DNA of 64,000 nt. It comes from Urbifossiella limnaea. Its GTDB lineage: Bacteria; Planctomycetota; Planctomycetia; Gemmatales; Gemmataceae. Both the position numbers and the translations under genes were made by a program. Shown here piece after piece: positions 53,842 to 62,205 of the stretch; the first letter of the stretch is position 1; each line of letters starts with the position of its first letter. The stretch lies in NCBI RefSeq assembly GCF_007747215.1, contig NZ_CP036273.1:4696322-4760321 (forward strand). The letters are read 5' to 3'. The notes under the pieces are model-generated. The model did not search any database and had not been told where the DNA came from. It saw nothing but the letters and a program-made list of their open reading frames with translations.

Positions 53842-55122
53842 TCACTTCCCGACGGTGAAGCACGCCAGGGTTCCTTCGCGGTCCCGGCAGAACACGCGCC
53901 CGCCGGCCAACGCCACGTGCGGCCACGCCACGGCCCCGACGACGCGGTCGCGCACCGCCAGTTCGGTGTACGCCGTCGGGGACCGTGCCGCGCCCTCCAC
54001 CAGCGCGAGTTTACCAGTGCCGCCGTACACCACCAGCCGGCCGTCGGCGGTCGCCACACACGAACCCGCGTCGCCAAACGCCCCGCCCTCCCACCTCTGC
54101 TCGCCGGTTTCCCAGTCGAGGCACCGTAGCCGCTGCCACGCCAGGTAGAGGTGCCCGCCGACGACCACCGGGGTGCACACCTTCGACGGGAACCGCTTCC
54201 GCCACACCTCCGTCGCCCCCGTCAGCGTCACGCGCAGCTTGCTGATCGCGTTCTGGTTGTACGCCGAGGTGACCACCACAAAGTTGTCCCGCACCGCCGG
54301 CGAAGCCACGTTGTTGGCGAACTCCGTCTCCCACGGGACGGCGGCCACTGTCTTTCCCGCTCGCCCGGCGTCGAGCCGGATCACGGCCAGGTGCCGCATC
54401 GTGAGGACGGCGACACACGGCACGCCCTCGACGGTGATCGGCACGGGACCCGCGGTGTGGCCGGCCTCATCGGTCAGTTCGGACCGCCACGCTTCCGTCC
54501 CGGTGCGCTTGTCGAACGCGACAAGTGTGCCGCGAGGCGACCCGACCTCGACCAGGAGCCAGCCGCCATGAACGAGTGGGCTCGACGTGTACCCGTAGTC
54601 GCGGACGGGTGAGCGGCCGACACGCGGCCGCTGCTTGGCTCCGTAGGCGTCGTACAGGTTGACGGCCCACACGTGCTTGCCGGCCGCGGCGGCATCGCGG
54701 CAGCGGAGGTCGCCGTCCGGGGCGAGGGTGTACAGGAACTTCGTCTGCGGGTCGTACTCGGGCGTGGCCGACGGGCCGGAATAAAAACCCTCGTCGCCGG
54801 CGTGGAACCGGCCGTAGAGCGGGCCGGGATGTTGAGCCGTCCACAGCGTCTTGCCGTCGCGCACGTCCAGGCACCGGAGTGCGTCGTGACCGCTGGTCCG
54901 ACCGAGGACGTAGACGCTGTCGCCGACAACAAGCGGGGAACTGGCCCCGGCACCGACATTCGCCGTCCACGCGGGTCGGTCCGGGAGCCAGCGTCCGTCG
55001 GCCCATCCGGACGACTCGCCGGTATGGCCGTCGCGCGTCGGCCCGCGCCAGTGCGGCCAGTCCGCCGCTAATAGCGGCGTGCTCAAGGCGAACAAAGTGA
55101 CGACGACGGACGAGCGCGGCAT
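53842..55122 (-). CDS. Exported PQQ-like beta-propeller protein
   Basis: Protein of 426 aa with signal peptide MPRSSVVVTLFALSTPLLA. It begins mature sequence with DWPHWRGPTRDGHTGES, the common opening of planctomycetal PQQ-repeat proteins. Propeller blades are recognisable by repeats of the type LRCLDVRDGKTLWTAQ, LVAFDKRTGTEAWRSE and LRCLDWETGEQRWEGG. It likely forms an eight-bladed structural or binding propeller in the periplasm or outside. No catalytic residue set for PQQ enzymes is evident, so enzyme activity is doubtful. It is followed in the same direction by nothing close; its upstream neighbour, 40 bases away, is the BBP7 barrel gene. Confidence 0.85.
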   Translation of the reverse strand: MPRSSVVVTLFALSTPLLAADWPHWRGPTRDGHTGESSGWADGRWLPDRPAWTANVGAGASSPLVVGDSVYVLGRTSGHDALRCLDVRDGKTLWTAQHPGPLYGRFHAGDEGFYSGPSATPEYDPQTKFLYTLAPDGDLRCRDAAAAGKHVWAVNLYDAYGAKQRPRVGRSPVRDYGYTSSPLVHGGWLLVEVGSPRGTLVAFDKRTGTEAWRSELTDEAGHTAGPVPITVEGVPCVAVLTMRHLAVIRLDAGRAGKTVAAVPWETEFANNVASPAVRDNFVVVTSAYNQNAISKLRVTLTGATEVWRKRFPSKVCTPVVVGGHLYLAWQRLRCLDWETGEQRWEGGAFGDAGSCVATADGRLVVYGGTGKLALVEGAARSPTAYTELAVRDRVVGAVAWPHVALAGGRVFCRDREGTLACFTVGK

Positions 55123-55162
55123 GGGGTGGCTCGGGTGGGGGGTCGGCGACCACGCACCGCTA

Positions 55163-56452
55163 TCAGTACCGCAGTTCCAGCCCCAGCGACAGCCCCTGCG
55201 CCCAGAAGTCGGTCGTGGGGTTGGCGGCGAAGCCGCCCAGGTCGAAATGCTCCTGCGCCCGGCGGACGCGGCTCCAGTACTGGAACGAGTAGCCGGCCGT
55301 CAGGTGCAGCGCGTCCGCCGCCCGCCAGCCGAACTTGAGGCCGAACTCCGGGGCGACCGCGAAGTCGCTCTGCTGGTCCCGCGCGCCCACGTTCACGAGC
55401 GTCACCGGCGTCAGGCCCGCGAGGCCGCCGTTCGTCAGGCCCGGCACCACGACGCGCGTTCGGGTCACGTCGCGCTCGCTGGTCGTGGTGCCGAGAGCGA
55501 CCGCCATCCGACCGGTGACCGAGAAGCGGCCGAAGTTCGCCGTCGGGGCCAGACCCAGCAGCCCGCCGTTGAAGTCGTTTCGCGTGCGGACGCCGTCGTC
55601 GGCCATGACGCGGCCGCCGAGCGGCGGCGGGGCCGTCGGGCCGAACACGTCCCACGACGACGCGATCCGATCACCGAGGTGCAGGTAGCGGTAGCCGAGG
55701 ACGCCGTCGAGGCGGACAGTGTCGCCGGCCCACAGGTTCCGCCGCAGGTGAACGTCACCGCCGAGGTAGTTCGTGTGCGTCGAGGCCGTCACCGTGCCGG
55801 CGGTCTGGCCCGGGAAGCCGACGTACACCGGCACCGGGAGCCCGCCCACCGACTGCGGGACGTTCAGCACCGTGGTACCGTCGGCGACCGCGGCGAGCGA
55901 GTCGGCCGAGGCGCCGAGCATCTCGAACCGCGTGCCCACGCCCCACCGGCCGTCGGCCGCGACCGGGAGGAAGAAGTCGAAGCGGAAGCCGGGCCGCACG
56001 TCGTTCAGCACCCGCGACCCGCCGAACAACGCGACCGTCCCCGGCACCCCCGGCGTGCCCGCGAACCCGGGCCCGAGTACGGCCGGCCCGGTGGTGACGA
56101 CGGCCGGCGCGCCCGGCCCCTGCGTTGCCCACAGCAGGAAGTCGAGCGCCACGAAGCCGACGGCCGAGCACTGCACCGGCGAGTCACAGGCGTTCGACGT
56201 GTACCGGCCCGGGTCGCGGGTGAAGAACGGCTCGCGCTCCCACCCCGCGGGGATGAGTTCGAACTCCTGACGGCCGAAGTGCGTGGTGCCAGTCGGCGTG
56301 ATGGCCGGCGCCACGAGCGGCCCGCCGCCGGGGACGACGGTCGCGGTCGAGGACCGCGTCGGGGCGGCGAAGATGGCGTTCCCGAAGTCGGCGGCGGTGC
56401 CGGTCGTAGCGGTCGCGCAAACGGCGGCGACCAGGAGGGCGGTGTGGCGCAT
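55163..56452 (-). CDS. BBP7-family outer-membrane beta-barrel protein
   Basis: Protein of 429 aa with signal peptide RHTALLVAAVCATATTGTAA. It has a patterned series of amphipathic strands ending in aromatic residues, for example FVALDFLLWATQGPG, FRFDFFLPVAADGRWGVGTR, RLDGVLGYRYLHLGDRIAS and the last strand WAQGLSLGLELRY with a terminal aromatic residue, a typical barrel assembly signal. The LLWW-like start and GYRYL block are marks of the planctomycetal BBP7 family. It is probably an outer-membrane porin or anchor. ATG 56452 chosen as it opens the signal peptide. Confidence 0.82.
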   Translation of the reverse strand: MRHTALLVAAVCATATTGTAADFGNAIFAAPTRSSTATVVPGGGPLVAPAITPTGTTHFGRQEFELIPAGWEREPFFTRDPGRYTSNACDSPVQCSAVGFVALDFLLWATQGPGAPAVVTTGPAVLGPGFAGTPGVPGTVALFGGSRVLNDVRPGFRFDFFLPVAADGRWGVGTRFEMLGASADSLAAVADGTTVLNVPQSVGGLPVPVYVGFPGQTAGTVTASTHTNYLGGDVHLRRNLWAGDTVRLDGVLGYRYLHLGDRIASSWDVFGPTAPPPLGGRVMADDGVRTRNDFNGGLLGLAPTANFGRFSVTGRMAVALGTTTSERDVTRTRVVVPGLTNGGLAGLTPVTLVNVGARDQQSDFAVAPEFGLKFGWRAADALHLTAGYSFQYWSRVRRAQEHFDLGGFAANPTTDFWAQGLSLGLELRY

Positions 56453-56660
56453 GATCGATCCCCCGGAGAGGCGGCGGTGCCGGTAGAATCGGCGGCCGCG
56501 GCAAGCCCGGACGACTCCGGACAACCGGAACCCGCCGAACGCGCGCGAAACTGGGCAAACCCGCCGCGGCGTAACGGTCACGCCGGAATGTCCGCCGCCG
56601 GCCGGCGTCCATACGCTGCCGACGATCCTGTCCCGCGGTTCCGCTCACCGAGGCACTCCA

Positions 56661-57101
56661 ATGCTCCGCGTGTTCACGACGTTCGCGCTCGCCGCCGTGC
56701 TGGTCGCCGCCGGCGGCTCCCAGGCACAGGACGCCAAAACCGACAAGAAGGCCGACGGCCCTGCCGGCGTGTGGACCCGCGAGGCCGGCGGCCTGGAACT
56801 GAAGTTCGACTTCACCGACGCCAAAGCGGGCTCCCTGAAGCTGACCGTGATGAACGGCGACAACGGCGTCGTGGCCGGGTGCAAGGTCGAGGTCAAGGGC
56901 GGGGTCGTGACGGCACAGATCAAGGACGTCGAGGAGAAGGGGAACTTCCCGAACAAGCCCCCCGTGGGCTTCGAGTTCAGCTTCAAGTGGAAGGCGGCCG
57001 GTGACACGGCCGAGCTGTCCGACCTACAGGGCGACAACATCGACAACGTGAAGCCCGTGGTCGAGGGCGAGTACAAGCGGGTGAAGGGGAAGAAGGAGTA
57101 G
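56661..57101 (+). CDS. Small exported hypothetical protein
   Basis: Protein of 146 aa with signal peptide RVFTTFALAAVLVAAGGSQA. The mature part is a single beta-rich domain (GVWTREAGGLELKFDFTDAK, SLKLTVMNGDNGVVAGCKVE) and ends with a lysine-rich tail VEGEYKRVKGKKE. No family is recognised; the pattern suggests a small barrel like those used for ligand carriage. ATG 56661 has GAGG eight bases upstream. The DUF58 gene begins 15 bases after its stop, so the two are probably transcribed together. Confidence 0.72.
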   Translation: MLRVFTTFALAAVLVAAGGSQAQDAKTDKKADGPAGVWTREAGGLELKFDFTDAKAGSLKLTVMNGDNGVVAGCKVEVKGGVVTAQIKDVEEKGNFPNKPPVGFEFSFKWKAAGDTAELSDLQGDNIDNVKPVVEGEYKRVKGKKE

Positions 57102-57116
57102 CCGTACAATGCCGGC

Positions 57117-58076
57117 ATGAGCAGCGCCGAGAAGTACCTCCGCCCGGAGGTCATCCGCCAGGTGTCGCGGCTGGACCTGCGGGCGAAGTTCATTGTGCAG
57201 GGTTTCCTCACCGGGCTGCACGCCAGCCCGTTCCACGGGTTCAGCGTCGAGTTCTCCGAGCACCGCAAGTACACGCCCGGCGACGACCTGAAGACGCTGG
57301 ACTGGAACGTCTACGCGAAGACCGGCCGGTACTACGTCAAGAAGTACCAGGCCGAGACGAACATGACGGGCTACCTCGTCATGGACCTGTCGAAGTCGAT
57401 GGACTGGAACGGCCGGGCCGCCGCAAAGGCGGCCGGCGTCCGCCTCGACCGCACCTCTCCCGGCCCCGCCGACGAGACACTCACCAAGTTCGACTACTGC
57501 GTCTGCCTCGCCGCCGCGCTCGGCTACCTGATGATCCTCCAGCAAGACCCGGTGGGTCTTGTCGCGTTCGACACCAAACTCGCCACCGTGGTGCCGCCGA
57601 AGAGCAAGCGGACTCAGCTCGGCACCATCCTGTCGGTGCTCGCCAACCTGAAGCCGACCGGCGACACCGACATCGCCGGCAGCCTGACGCAGCTGGCCCC
57701 GATGCTGCGCGGCAAGAGCCTGGTCATGGTGTTCAGCGACCTGATCACCGACCCGGAGCCGGTGCTGCGGAGCCTGTACCGCCTCCGCTACAGCGGCCAC
57801 GAGGTCATCCTGTTCCACGTGCTCGACGAGCTGGAGGCGAACTTTCCGCTGACGGGCCTCGTGGACTTCGCCGACGTGGAGGGACCGGAGCGGCACCTGG
57901 AGGTGGACGCCGCCGGCATCCGCGACGACTACCTGAGCGCCGTCCGCGAGCTGCGCGAGACGTACCGGCGGGAGTGCGCCGGGGCGAACGTGGACTACGT
58001 GCCGATCGACACGTCGGTGGGCTTCGACAAGGCCCTGCTGGACTACTTGCAGATGCGGCAGCGACGGTTCGGGTGA
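57117..58076 (+). CDS. DUF58 (vWA-like) protein
   Basis: Protein of 319 aa of the DUF58 family, which contains a degenerate von Willebrand A-like fold and usually works with MoxR-type AAA ATPases. The core signature is SVEFSEHRKYTPGDDLKTLDW followed by VYAKTGRYYVKKYQAET, and the MIDAS-like region is GYLVMDLSKSMDW. The C-terminal part, GHEVILFHVLDELEANFP, completes the fold. No MoxR gene or membrane CARF partner is present in the window, so it is an orphan copy here. No transmembrane segment is seen. Confidence 0.88.
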   Translation: MSSAEKYLRPEVIRQVSRLDLRAKFIVQGFLTGLHASPFHGFSVEFSEHRKYTPGDDLKTLDWNVYAKTGRYYVKKYQAETNMTGYLVMDLSKSMDWNGRAAAKAAGVRLDRTSPGPADETLTKFDYCVCLAAALGYLMILQQDPVGLVAFDTKLATVVPPKSKRTQLGTILSVLANLKPTGDTDIAGSLTQLAPMLRGKSLVMVFSDLITDPEPVLRSLYRLRYSGHEVILFHVLDELEANFPLTGLVDFADVEGPERHLEVDAAGIRDDYLSAVRELRETYRRECAGANVDYVPIDTSVGFDKALLDYLQMRQRRFG

Positions 58077-58109
58077 CGGTTCGGGGCTCGATTCGGAAGG
58101 GGGCCGGCC

Positions 58110-58469
58110 GTGGCTGACCGAAACGGAAGCGAGTTCGACGCGCTGATCGCAGACAACGACCGGATCGACGCCGCCCTGAAGGGTGCGGCCCGAGAGGCCG
58201 CCCTGACCCACGCCCGGCTCGGCCGACCGCTCCCGGCTTGGACTGAGAGCGGTGTCGTGTGGCGGACGCCTGCCGAGGTGTTCGCCAGGCTACGGGCTCG
58301 ACGAACACGGCAACCCGCCGGCTACTTTCCCTCGACCGTCAACTTGAGCGGAACACTCGTCAGCGTCACCACGCCAAAGCCGTCGTTGTCCGTCGCACCC
58401 TTCGGCACCGGCTGCACGCCGGTCCGCAGCGACGCCGTCAGCTCGTACTCGCCGGGGCCGGTCCAGTAG
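58110..58469 (+). CDS. Small hypothetical protein, tail antisense to neighbour
   Basis: Frame of 119 aa from GTG 58110. The first 66 residues (DRIDAALKGAAREAALTHAR, LPAWTESGVVWRTPAEVFAR) match a pattern of small planctomycetal proteins I recall (AALKxAxREALxxHxxxGxP...W..G.VVW). The last 50 residues are the complement of the opposite-strand gene and look non-native, so the original stop codon was probably lost, lengthening the frame by about 150 bases. Function unknown. Confidence 0.5.
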   Translation: MADRNGSEFDALIADNDRIDAALKGAAREAALTHARLGRPLPAWTESGVVWRTPAEVFARLRARRTRQPAGYFPSTVNLSGTLVSVTTPKPSLSVAPFGTGCTPVRSDAVSSYSPGPVQ

Positions 58470-58981
58470 CTGTAGTGCGTCGCGCCGCGCATCCCGCTCT
58501 TCAGCTGCTTCACCGGCCACGAGTACGACTTGCCCGGCTCCAGCTTCGTCTCCTGCGGGATTCGGAACTCCTGCGTCATGGCGATCGGCGGGTCCAGGTT
58601 CGCCGAGCCCGCGCCCGCCAGGTTCAGCGTCAGCACCACCGGGTCGCCCTTCGTCCACACCGTCAGCGCCTTGTCGGACGTGTTCTTCAGCTCGACCGTC
58701 AGGTCCACCACCGGCGGGTTCGGCAGCTTGCCGCCGAAGCCGAGCCCCTTCTTGCCTGGCTTGGCGGCGTTGTCGATCGCCTTCTTGTATGCGTCGGCCG
58801 TCAGCGGCGCCGGGTCGAACGTGTACTTCACCTTTCCCGACACCGTAAGCACCAGCGGCACGCCCGGCGGCACCGACTTCGGCGGCGCCTTCGCCTCGTC
58901 GGCCGAGGCCCCGGTCGTCAGCACCGCCGCCGCAGCGAGCCCCGCCGCCGTCATCGCCGCGCGAATCGATCGGACCATCAC
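58322..58981 (-). CDS. Exported hypothetical protein, Ig-like
   Basis: Protein of 219 aa with signal peptide AAMTAAGLAAAAVLTTGASA. The mature part alternates short strands consistent with one or two Ig-like sandwiches: LVLTVSGKVKYTFDPAPL, VVDLTVELKNTSDKALTVWT and YELTASLRTGVQPV. No catalytic motif or cysteine is seen. ATG at 58981 (MMVRSIRAA) fits the signal peptide; the next Met is one codon inside. Its 3' end overlaps the tail of the small plus-strand gene by 148 bases. Function unknown. Confidence 0.72.
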   Translation of the reverse strand: MMVRSIRAAMTAAGLAAAAVLTTGASADEAKAPPKSVPPGVPLVLTVSGKVKYTFDPAPLTADAYKKAIDNAAKPGKKGLGFGGKLPNPPVVDLTVELKNTSDKALTVWTKGDPVVLTLNLAGAGSANLDPPIAMTQEFRIPQETKLEPGKSYSWPVKQLKSGMRGATHYSYWTGPGEYELTASLRTGVQPVPKGATDNDGFGVVTLTSVPLKLTVEGK

Positions 58982-59172
58982 ACGCCTCCAAACTGGGTCG
59001 GGCGACCTGTACCCCCTTCAGACTATGGAGCCGGCCCGGCCGATTGTCACGAGCTCGTCACGACCGCGGCCGGGGCGGTTCGGCCGTTCCCGGTGTCCCG
59101 CCCGGTCGGGCTGCTCTATAGTGACGGGGCGGGCGCTCGCACCCGGCCGCACGTCCCTCACCCGGCGGTGAC

Positions 59173-60789
59173 ATGGCCGATCTGTACCACGAATGCGGCG
59201 TCGCGGCTCTCTACCGGCTCTCCGGTCCAGCCGACGACGACCATCCGGTCTGGGCCGGCCACCCCGATCAAGTGTCGCGGCTCATGCCGCGGCTGCTCCT
59301 CGACCTGCAGAATCGCGGCCAGCTCGCCGCCGGCATGAGCACGTATAGCCCCGGCCGCGAGCAGCTCGTCTCCACGTACAAGGAGATCGGCACGGTCATC
59401 GAGGCGTTCAGGATCAACCACCCGGGCAAGTTCGCCGACATCATGACCGAGCACGCCGGGCGGGCGGCCATCGGCCACACGCGGTACGCCACGTGCGGCC
59501 CGACGACCCGGCGCTACGCTCAGCCGTTCGAGCGGCGGCACGGCTGCATGTGGAAGTGGTTCGCGTTCGGGTTCAACGGCCAGCTCACGAACTTCAAGAG
59601 CCTCCGCGACCAGCTCCTGCAGAACCACAGCTACCACCTCGCCAAGGACAACGACACCGAAGTCATCATGCACTACCTCGCCCACGAGGTACGGGCCGAC
59701 GATCGGCCGGACCTCGTGGAGGTGTTCCGCCGGCTCAGCCAGAAGTTCGACGGGGCGTACAACATCGTGTTCCTGAACGCCCTCGGCGAGATGGTCGTGC
59801 TCCGCGACCCGACCGGCCTGCGGCCGATGACGTACTCGGTCGAAGGGAACATGTTCGGGGCCGCGAGCGAGAGCGTGGCCCTTCAAAACCTCGGCTTCCG
59901 CAACATCCAGTCGCTGGCCCCCGGCGAGATGATCCTGATCCGCGACGGCAAGCTGACCACGCACCGGTTCGCCCCGGAGCGGCGGCCGAGTCACTGCTTC
60001 TTCGAGTGGATTTACTTCGCCAACGTGGCCAGCACGCTGGACGACCGCAGCGTCTACCTCAGCCGTGCGCGGCTGGGGCAGGAGCTGGCGAAGCAGGAGC
60101 GTGCCCTCGGCCGCGTGCCGCTCGACCCCGAAGATACGGTGGTGGTACCGGTACCGGACACGGGGAAGGCGGCGGCCGACGCGATGGCCTTCGCGCTGGG
60201 CATCCCGAGCGTCGAGGGGTTGATCCGCAACCGCTACATCGGCCGGACGTTCATCGAGGGCGGCAACCAGCGGGCGGACAAGGTGAAGCAAAAATTCACG
60301 CCGCTGCGCGAGGTGATGCAAGGCAAGCGGGTGCTGCTGGTGGAGGACTCGATCGTCCGCAGCACGACGCTGCAGAGCCTGTTGCGGCACGTCCGCGAGC
60401 AGGGTGGGGCGAGAGAGGTTCACGTGCGGGTAGCGTGCCCGCCCATCCTGGCGCCGTGCTTCTACGGCATCGACATGAGCACGGTGCGGGAGCTGTTCGC
60501 GCCGAAGTTCATGGCCGGGCTGGTGCCCTCGGTGACGGAGCAGGACGCGATGGCGGCCGAACTGGGGGCGGACAGCCTGTTTTACCTGCCGGCCGAGTCG
60601 ATCGCCCGGTGCATCGACCTGCCGGCGGAGAAGCTGTGCCGGGCGTGCATCACCGGCGAGTACCCGACGGCGCACGGGCAGCAGCTGTACCAGCTCGCGC
60701 TGCGGACGCACGCCACCGGGGCGACGCCAGCCGGACGGACATACGAGGCCACCACGGGAACGTGCCCGCCGGAGCGCGTCAGCGTGTAA
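59173..60789 (+). CDS. purF: Amidophosphoribosyltransferase
   Basis: First enzyme of de novo purine synthesis, converting PRPP and glutamine to phosphoribosylamine; 538 aa. The glutaminase domain starts with the catalytic Cys at residue 8 in [13 protein letters not shown], which implies a seven-residue propeptide that must be removed. It has [37 protein letters not shown] and [16 protein letters not shown]. The PRPP loop is [20 protein letters not shown]. The Cys pair RACITGEYP near the end hints at the Fe-S-binding class, but not all ligands are assigned. A long perfect hairpin follows. ATG 59173 gives the short propeptide. Confidence 0.93.
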   Translation: MADLYHECGVAALYRLSGPADDDHPVWAGHPDQVSRLMPRLLLDLQNRGQLAAGMSTYSPGREQLVSTYKEIGTVIEAFRINHPGKFADIMTEHAGRAAIGHTRYATCGPTTRRYAQPFERRHGCMWKWFAFGFNGQLTNFKSLRDQLLQNHSYHLAKDNDTEVIMHYLAHEVRADDRPDLVEVFRRLSQKFDGAYNIVFLNALGEMVVLRDPTGLRPMTYSVEGNMFGAASESVALQNLGFRNIQSLAPGEMILIRDGKLTTHRFAPERRPSHCFFEWIYFANVASTLDDRSVYLSRARLGQELAKQERALGRVPLDPEDTVVVPVPDTGKAAADAMAFALGIPSVEGLIRNRYIGRTFIEGGNQRADKVKQKFTPLREVMQGKRVLLVEDSIVRSTTLQSLLRHVREQGGAREVHVRVACPPILAPCFYGIDMSTVRELFAPKFMAGLVPSVTEQDAMAAELGADSLFYLPAESIARCIDLPAEKLCRACITGEYPTAHGQQLYQLALRTHATGATPAGRTYEATTGTCPPERVSV

Positions 60790-60800
60790 CAGGCCCGCCC

Positions 60801-60859
60801 GAGCCGGGCCCGTGAGGGGTCGGAGCATTCGGCACTCCGACCCCTCACGGGCCCGGCTC
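60801..60859. repeat. 25-bp perfect inverted repeat after purF
   Basis: Arms at 60801-60825 and 60835-60859 are perfect reverse complements (begin GAGCCGGGCCCGTGAGGGG) with a 9-base loop CATTCGGCA. It lies 11 bases after the purF stop and 14 bases before the next start. No T-run follows, so it is not a standard terminator; the arm start GAGCCGGG is shared with the palindrome at 16357, suggesting a common repeat family. Confidence 0.85.
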
Positions 60860-60873
60860 AGAAGGTAATCGTC

Positions 60874-62094
60874 ATGCCCGCCCCTACCCGCCGCGAGTTT
60901 GCCGCCGTCGCCGCGGCGTCCGCCTGCGCCGCTGCCGCCGCAGAGCCCCCTGCCCCACCGCCGGCCCGGCCCTTTCTCACGCCCGCCGCCGAGTTCCGCG
61001 ACGTGTCGCGCGGCAACCCCGTGCCTCACACCCTCCGCGGCCCCGCGCTCGAAGCCGCCCGCCTCACACCCGAGACGTGGCGCCTCGAACTCACCGCCGA
61101 CCCGACCGTCGAGGAGCCGCACACGAAGCAACCGGCGGCGATCGCCAAGCCGCTCACCATCGCCGCCGGCACCGCGCTGGACCTGCCGATGCTGCTCAAC
61201 CTCGGCAAGTCGCACCAGGTTCACTTCCTCAAGGCGATGCAGTGCCTGAACATCGACACGCCGCTCGGCCAGGGGTTGTGGACTGGCGTGCCGCTGCGTG
61301 AGGTGCTGAAACTCGCCGGCCGCATGAACAACGTGCGCCGCGTGTTCTTCTACGGCTTCCACAACAACGACCCGAAGCAGCGCTTCCAGTCGTCCGTGGA
61401 CTACACCCACGCGATGGAGACGCCGCCGGGCGAGTTGCCGGCGTTTCTCGCTTACCGGCTCAACGGCGAGCCGATCCCGCTCGAGCGCGGCGGGCCGGTG
61501 CGAATGGTCGTGCCGTGGAGCTACGGGTTCAAGTCGATCAAGTGGCTGCAACAAATCGTCGTGACGAACATCCCCCGCAACACCGACACTTACGCCGAGG
61601 GGAACAACGACCCCGAAGCGTATCTAAAATCGGCGGCGTTCAGTGACCGCGTTCCGGAGAAGCTGCCGGCCGACCGGCCGCTGACGTTCCGCGGGGTCGT
61701 GATGTGCGGCCCCTCGGGCGTACGGCGTGTCGAGTTCTGGGTGCGACCGGTGACCGCCGACAGCCCGCCGCTGGCCGATGACTCACCCGAACTGCTGCGG
61801 GCGCCTTGGGCCGAGTGCCAGCTCGACCCGCAGCCGGATTGGGGAGCGGTGATGCCGGCCGGGGTGCGGCCGCAGGAGGTACTCGGCTTCGATCGCACAA
61901 CGGGGCGACCGCGGGAGTGGCCGCTGCGATACAGCTCGGCGCCATTCACGGCGACGGTCCACGGGCTCGCGGCTGGGCGGTACGAATTCCGCGCCCGCAC
62001 CGTGGACTTGAACGGCTTCGCACAGCCGGAGCCGCGCCCACTCCAGAAAACGGGCAAGAACGGCATTCAGGTACGGCGCTTCGAAGTGGGGTGA
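60874..62094 (+). CDS. Sulfite-oxidase-like molybdopterin enzyme, Tat-exported
   Basis: Oxidoreductase of 406 aa of the sulfite oxidase fold. The start TRREFAAVAAASACAAAAAE has the twin Arg and hydrophobic stretch of a Tat signal. The Mo ligand is probably Cys 124 in HFLKAMQCLNIDTPLGQGLW, followed by GVPLREVLKLAGRMNNVRRV. The core has PVRMVVPWSYGFKSIKWLQQ as in this family. The C-terminal third (LTFRGVVMCGPSGVRRVEFW, TATVHGLAAGRYEFRARTVD) is the dimerisation Ig domain. No haem domain is attached. The electron acceptor gene is not nearby. ATG 60874. Confidence 0.88.
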   Translation: MPAPTRREFAAVAAASACAAAAAEPPAPPPARPFLTPAAEFRDVSRGNPVPHTLRGPALEAARLTPETWRLELTADPTVEEPHTKQPAAIAKPLTIAAGTALDLPMLLNLGKSHQVHFLKAMQCLNIDTPLGQGLWTGVPLREVLKLAGRMNNVRRVFFYGFHNNDPKQRFQSSVDYTHAMETPPGELPAFLAYRLNGEPIPLERGGPVRMVVPWSYGFKSIKWLQQIVVTNIPRNTDTYAEGNNDPEAYLKSAAFSDRVPEKLPADRPLTFRGVVMCGPSGVRRVEFWVRPVTADSPPLADDSPELLRAPWAECQLDPQPDWGAVMPAGVRPQEVLGFDRTTGRPREWPLRYSSAPFTATVHGLAAGRYEFRARTVDLNGFAQPEPRPLQKTGKNGIQVRRFEVG

Positions 62095-62140
62095 ACCGGC
62101 GGCGACACTCCAACAAACTTTCTTGTCATTGACTCATTGC

Positions 62141-62172
62141 TTCTCCTGACCCCCCGGGGGGAGGGCGGAGAA
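62141..62172. terminator. Imperfect hairpin between convergent genes
   Basis: TTCTCC (62141-62146) pairs with GGAGAA (62167-62172) around an inner perfect palindrome CCCCCCGGGGGG (62150-62161). It lies between the stop codons of the molybdoenzyme and lipoprotein genes and may act in both directions. Confidence 0.35.
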
Positions 62173-62205
62173 ACAATGCCAACGGGCAGAGGGACGGGCG
62201 TCAGA

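Noticed and set aside
62150-62161. CCCCCCGGGGGG as a protein binding site
   Set aside because: Such a run is likely by chance in this base composition and is better explained as the core of a convergent-terminator hairpin.
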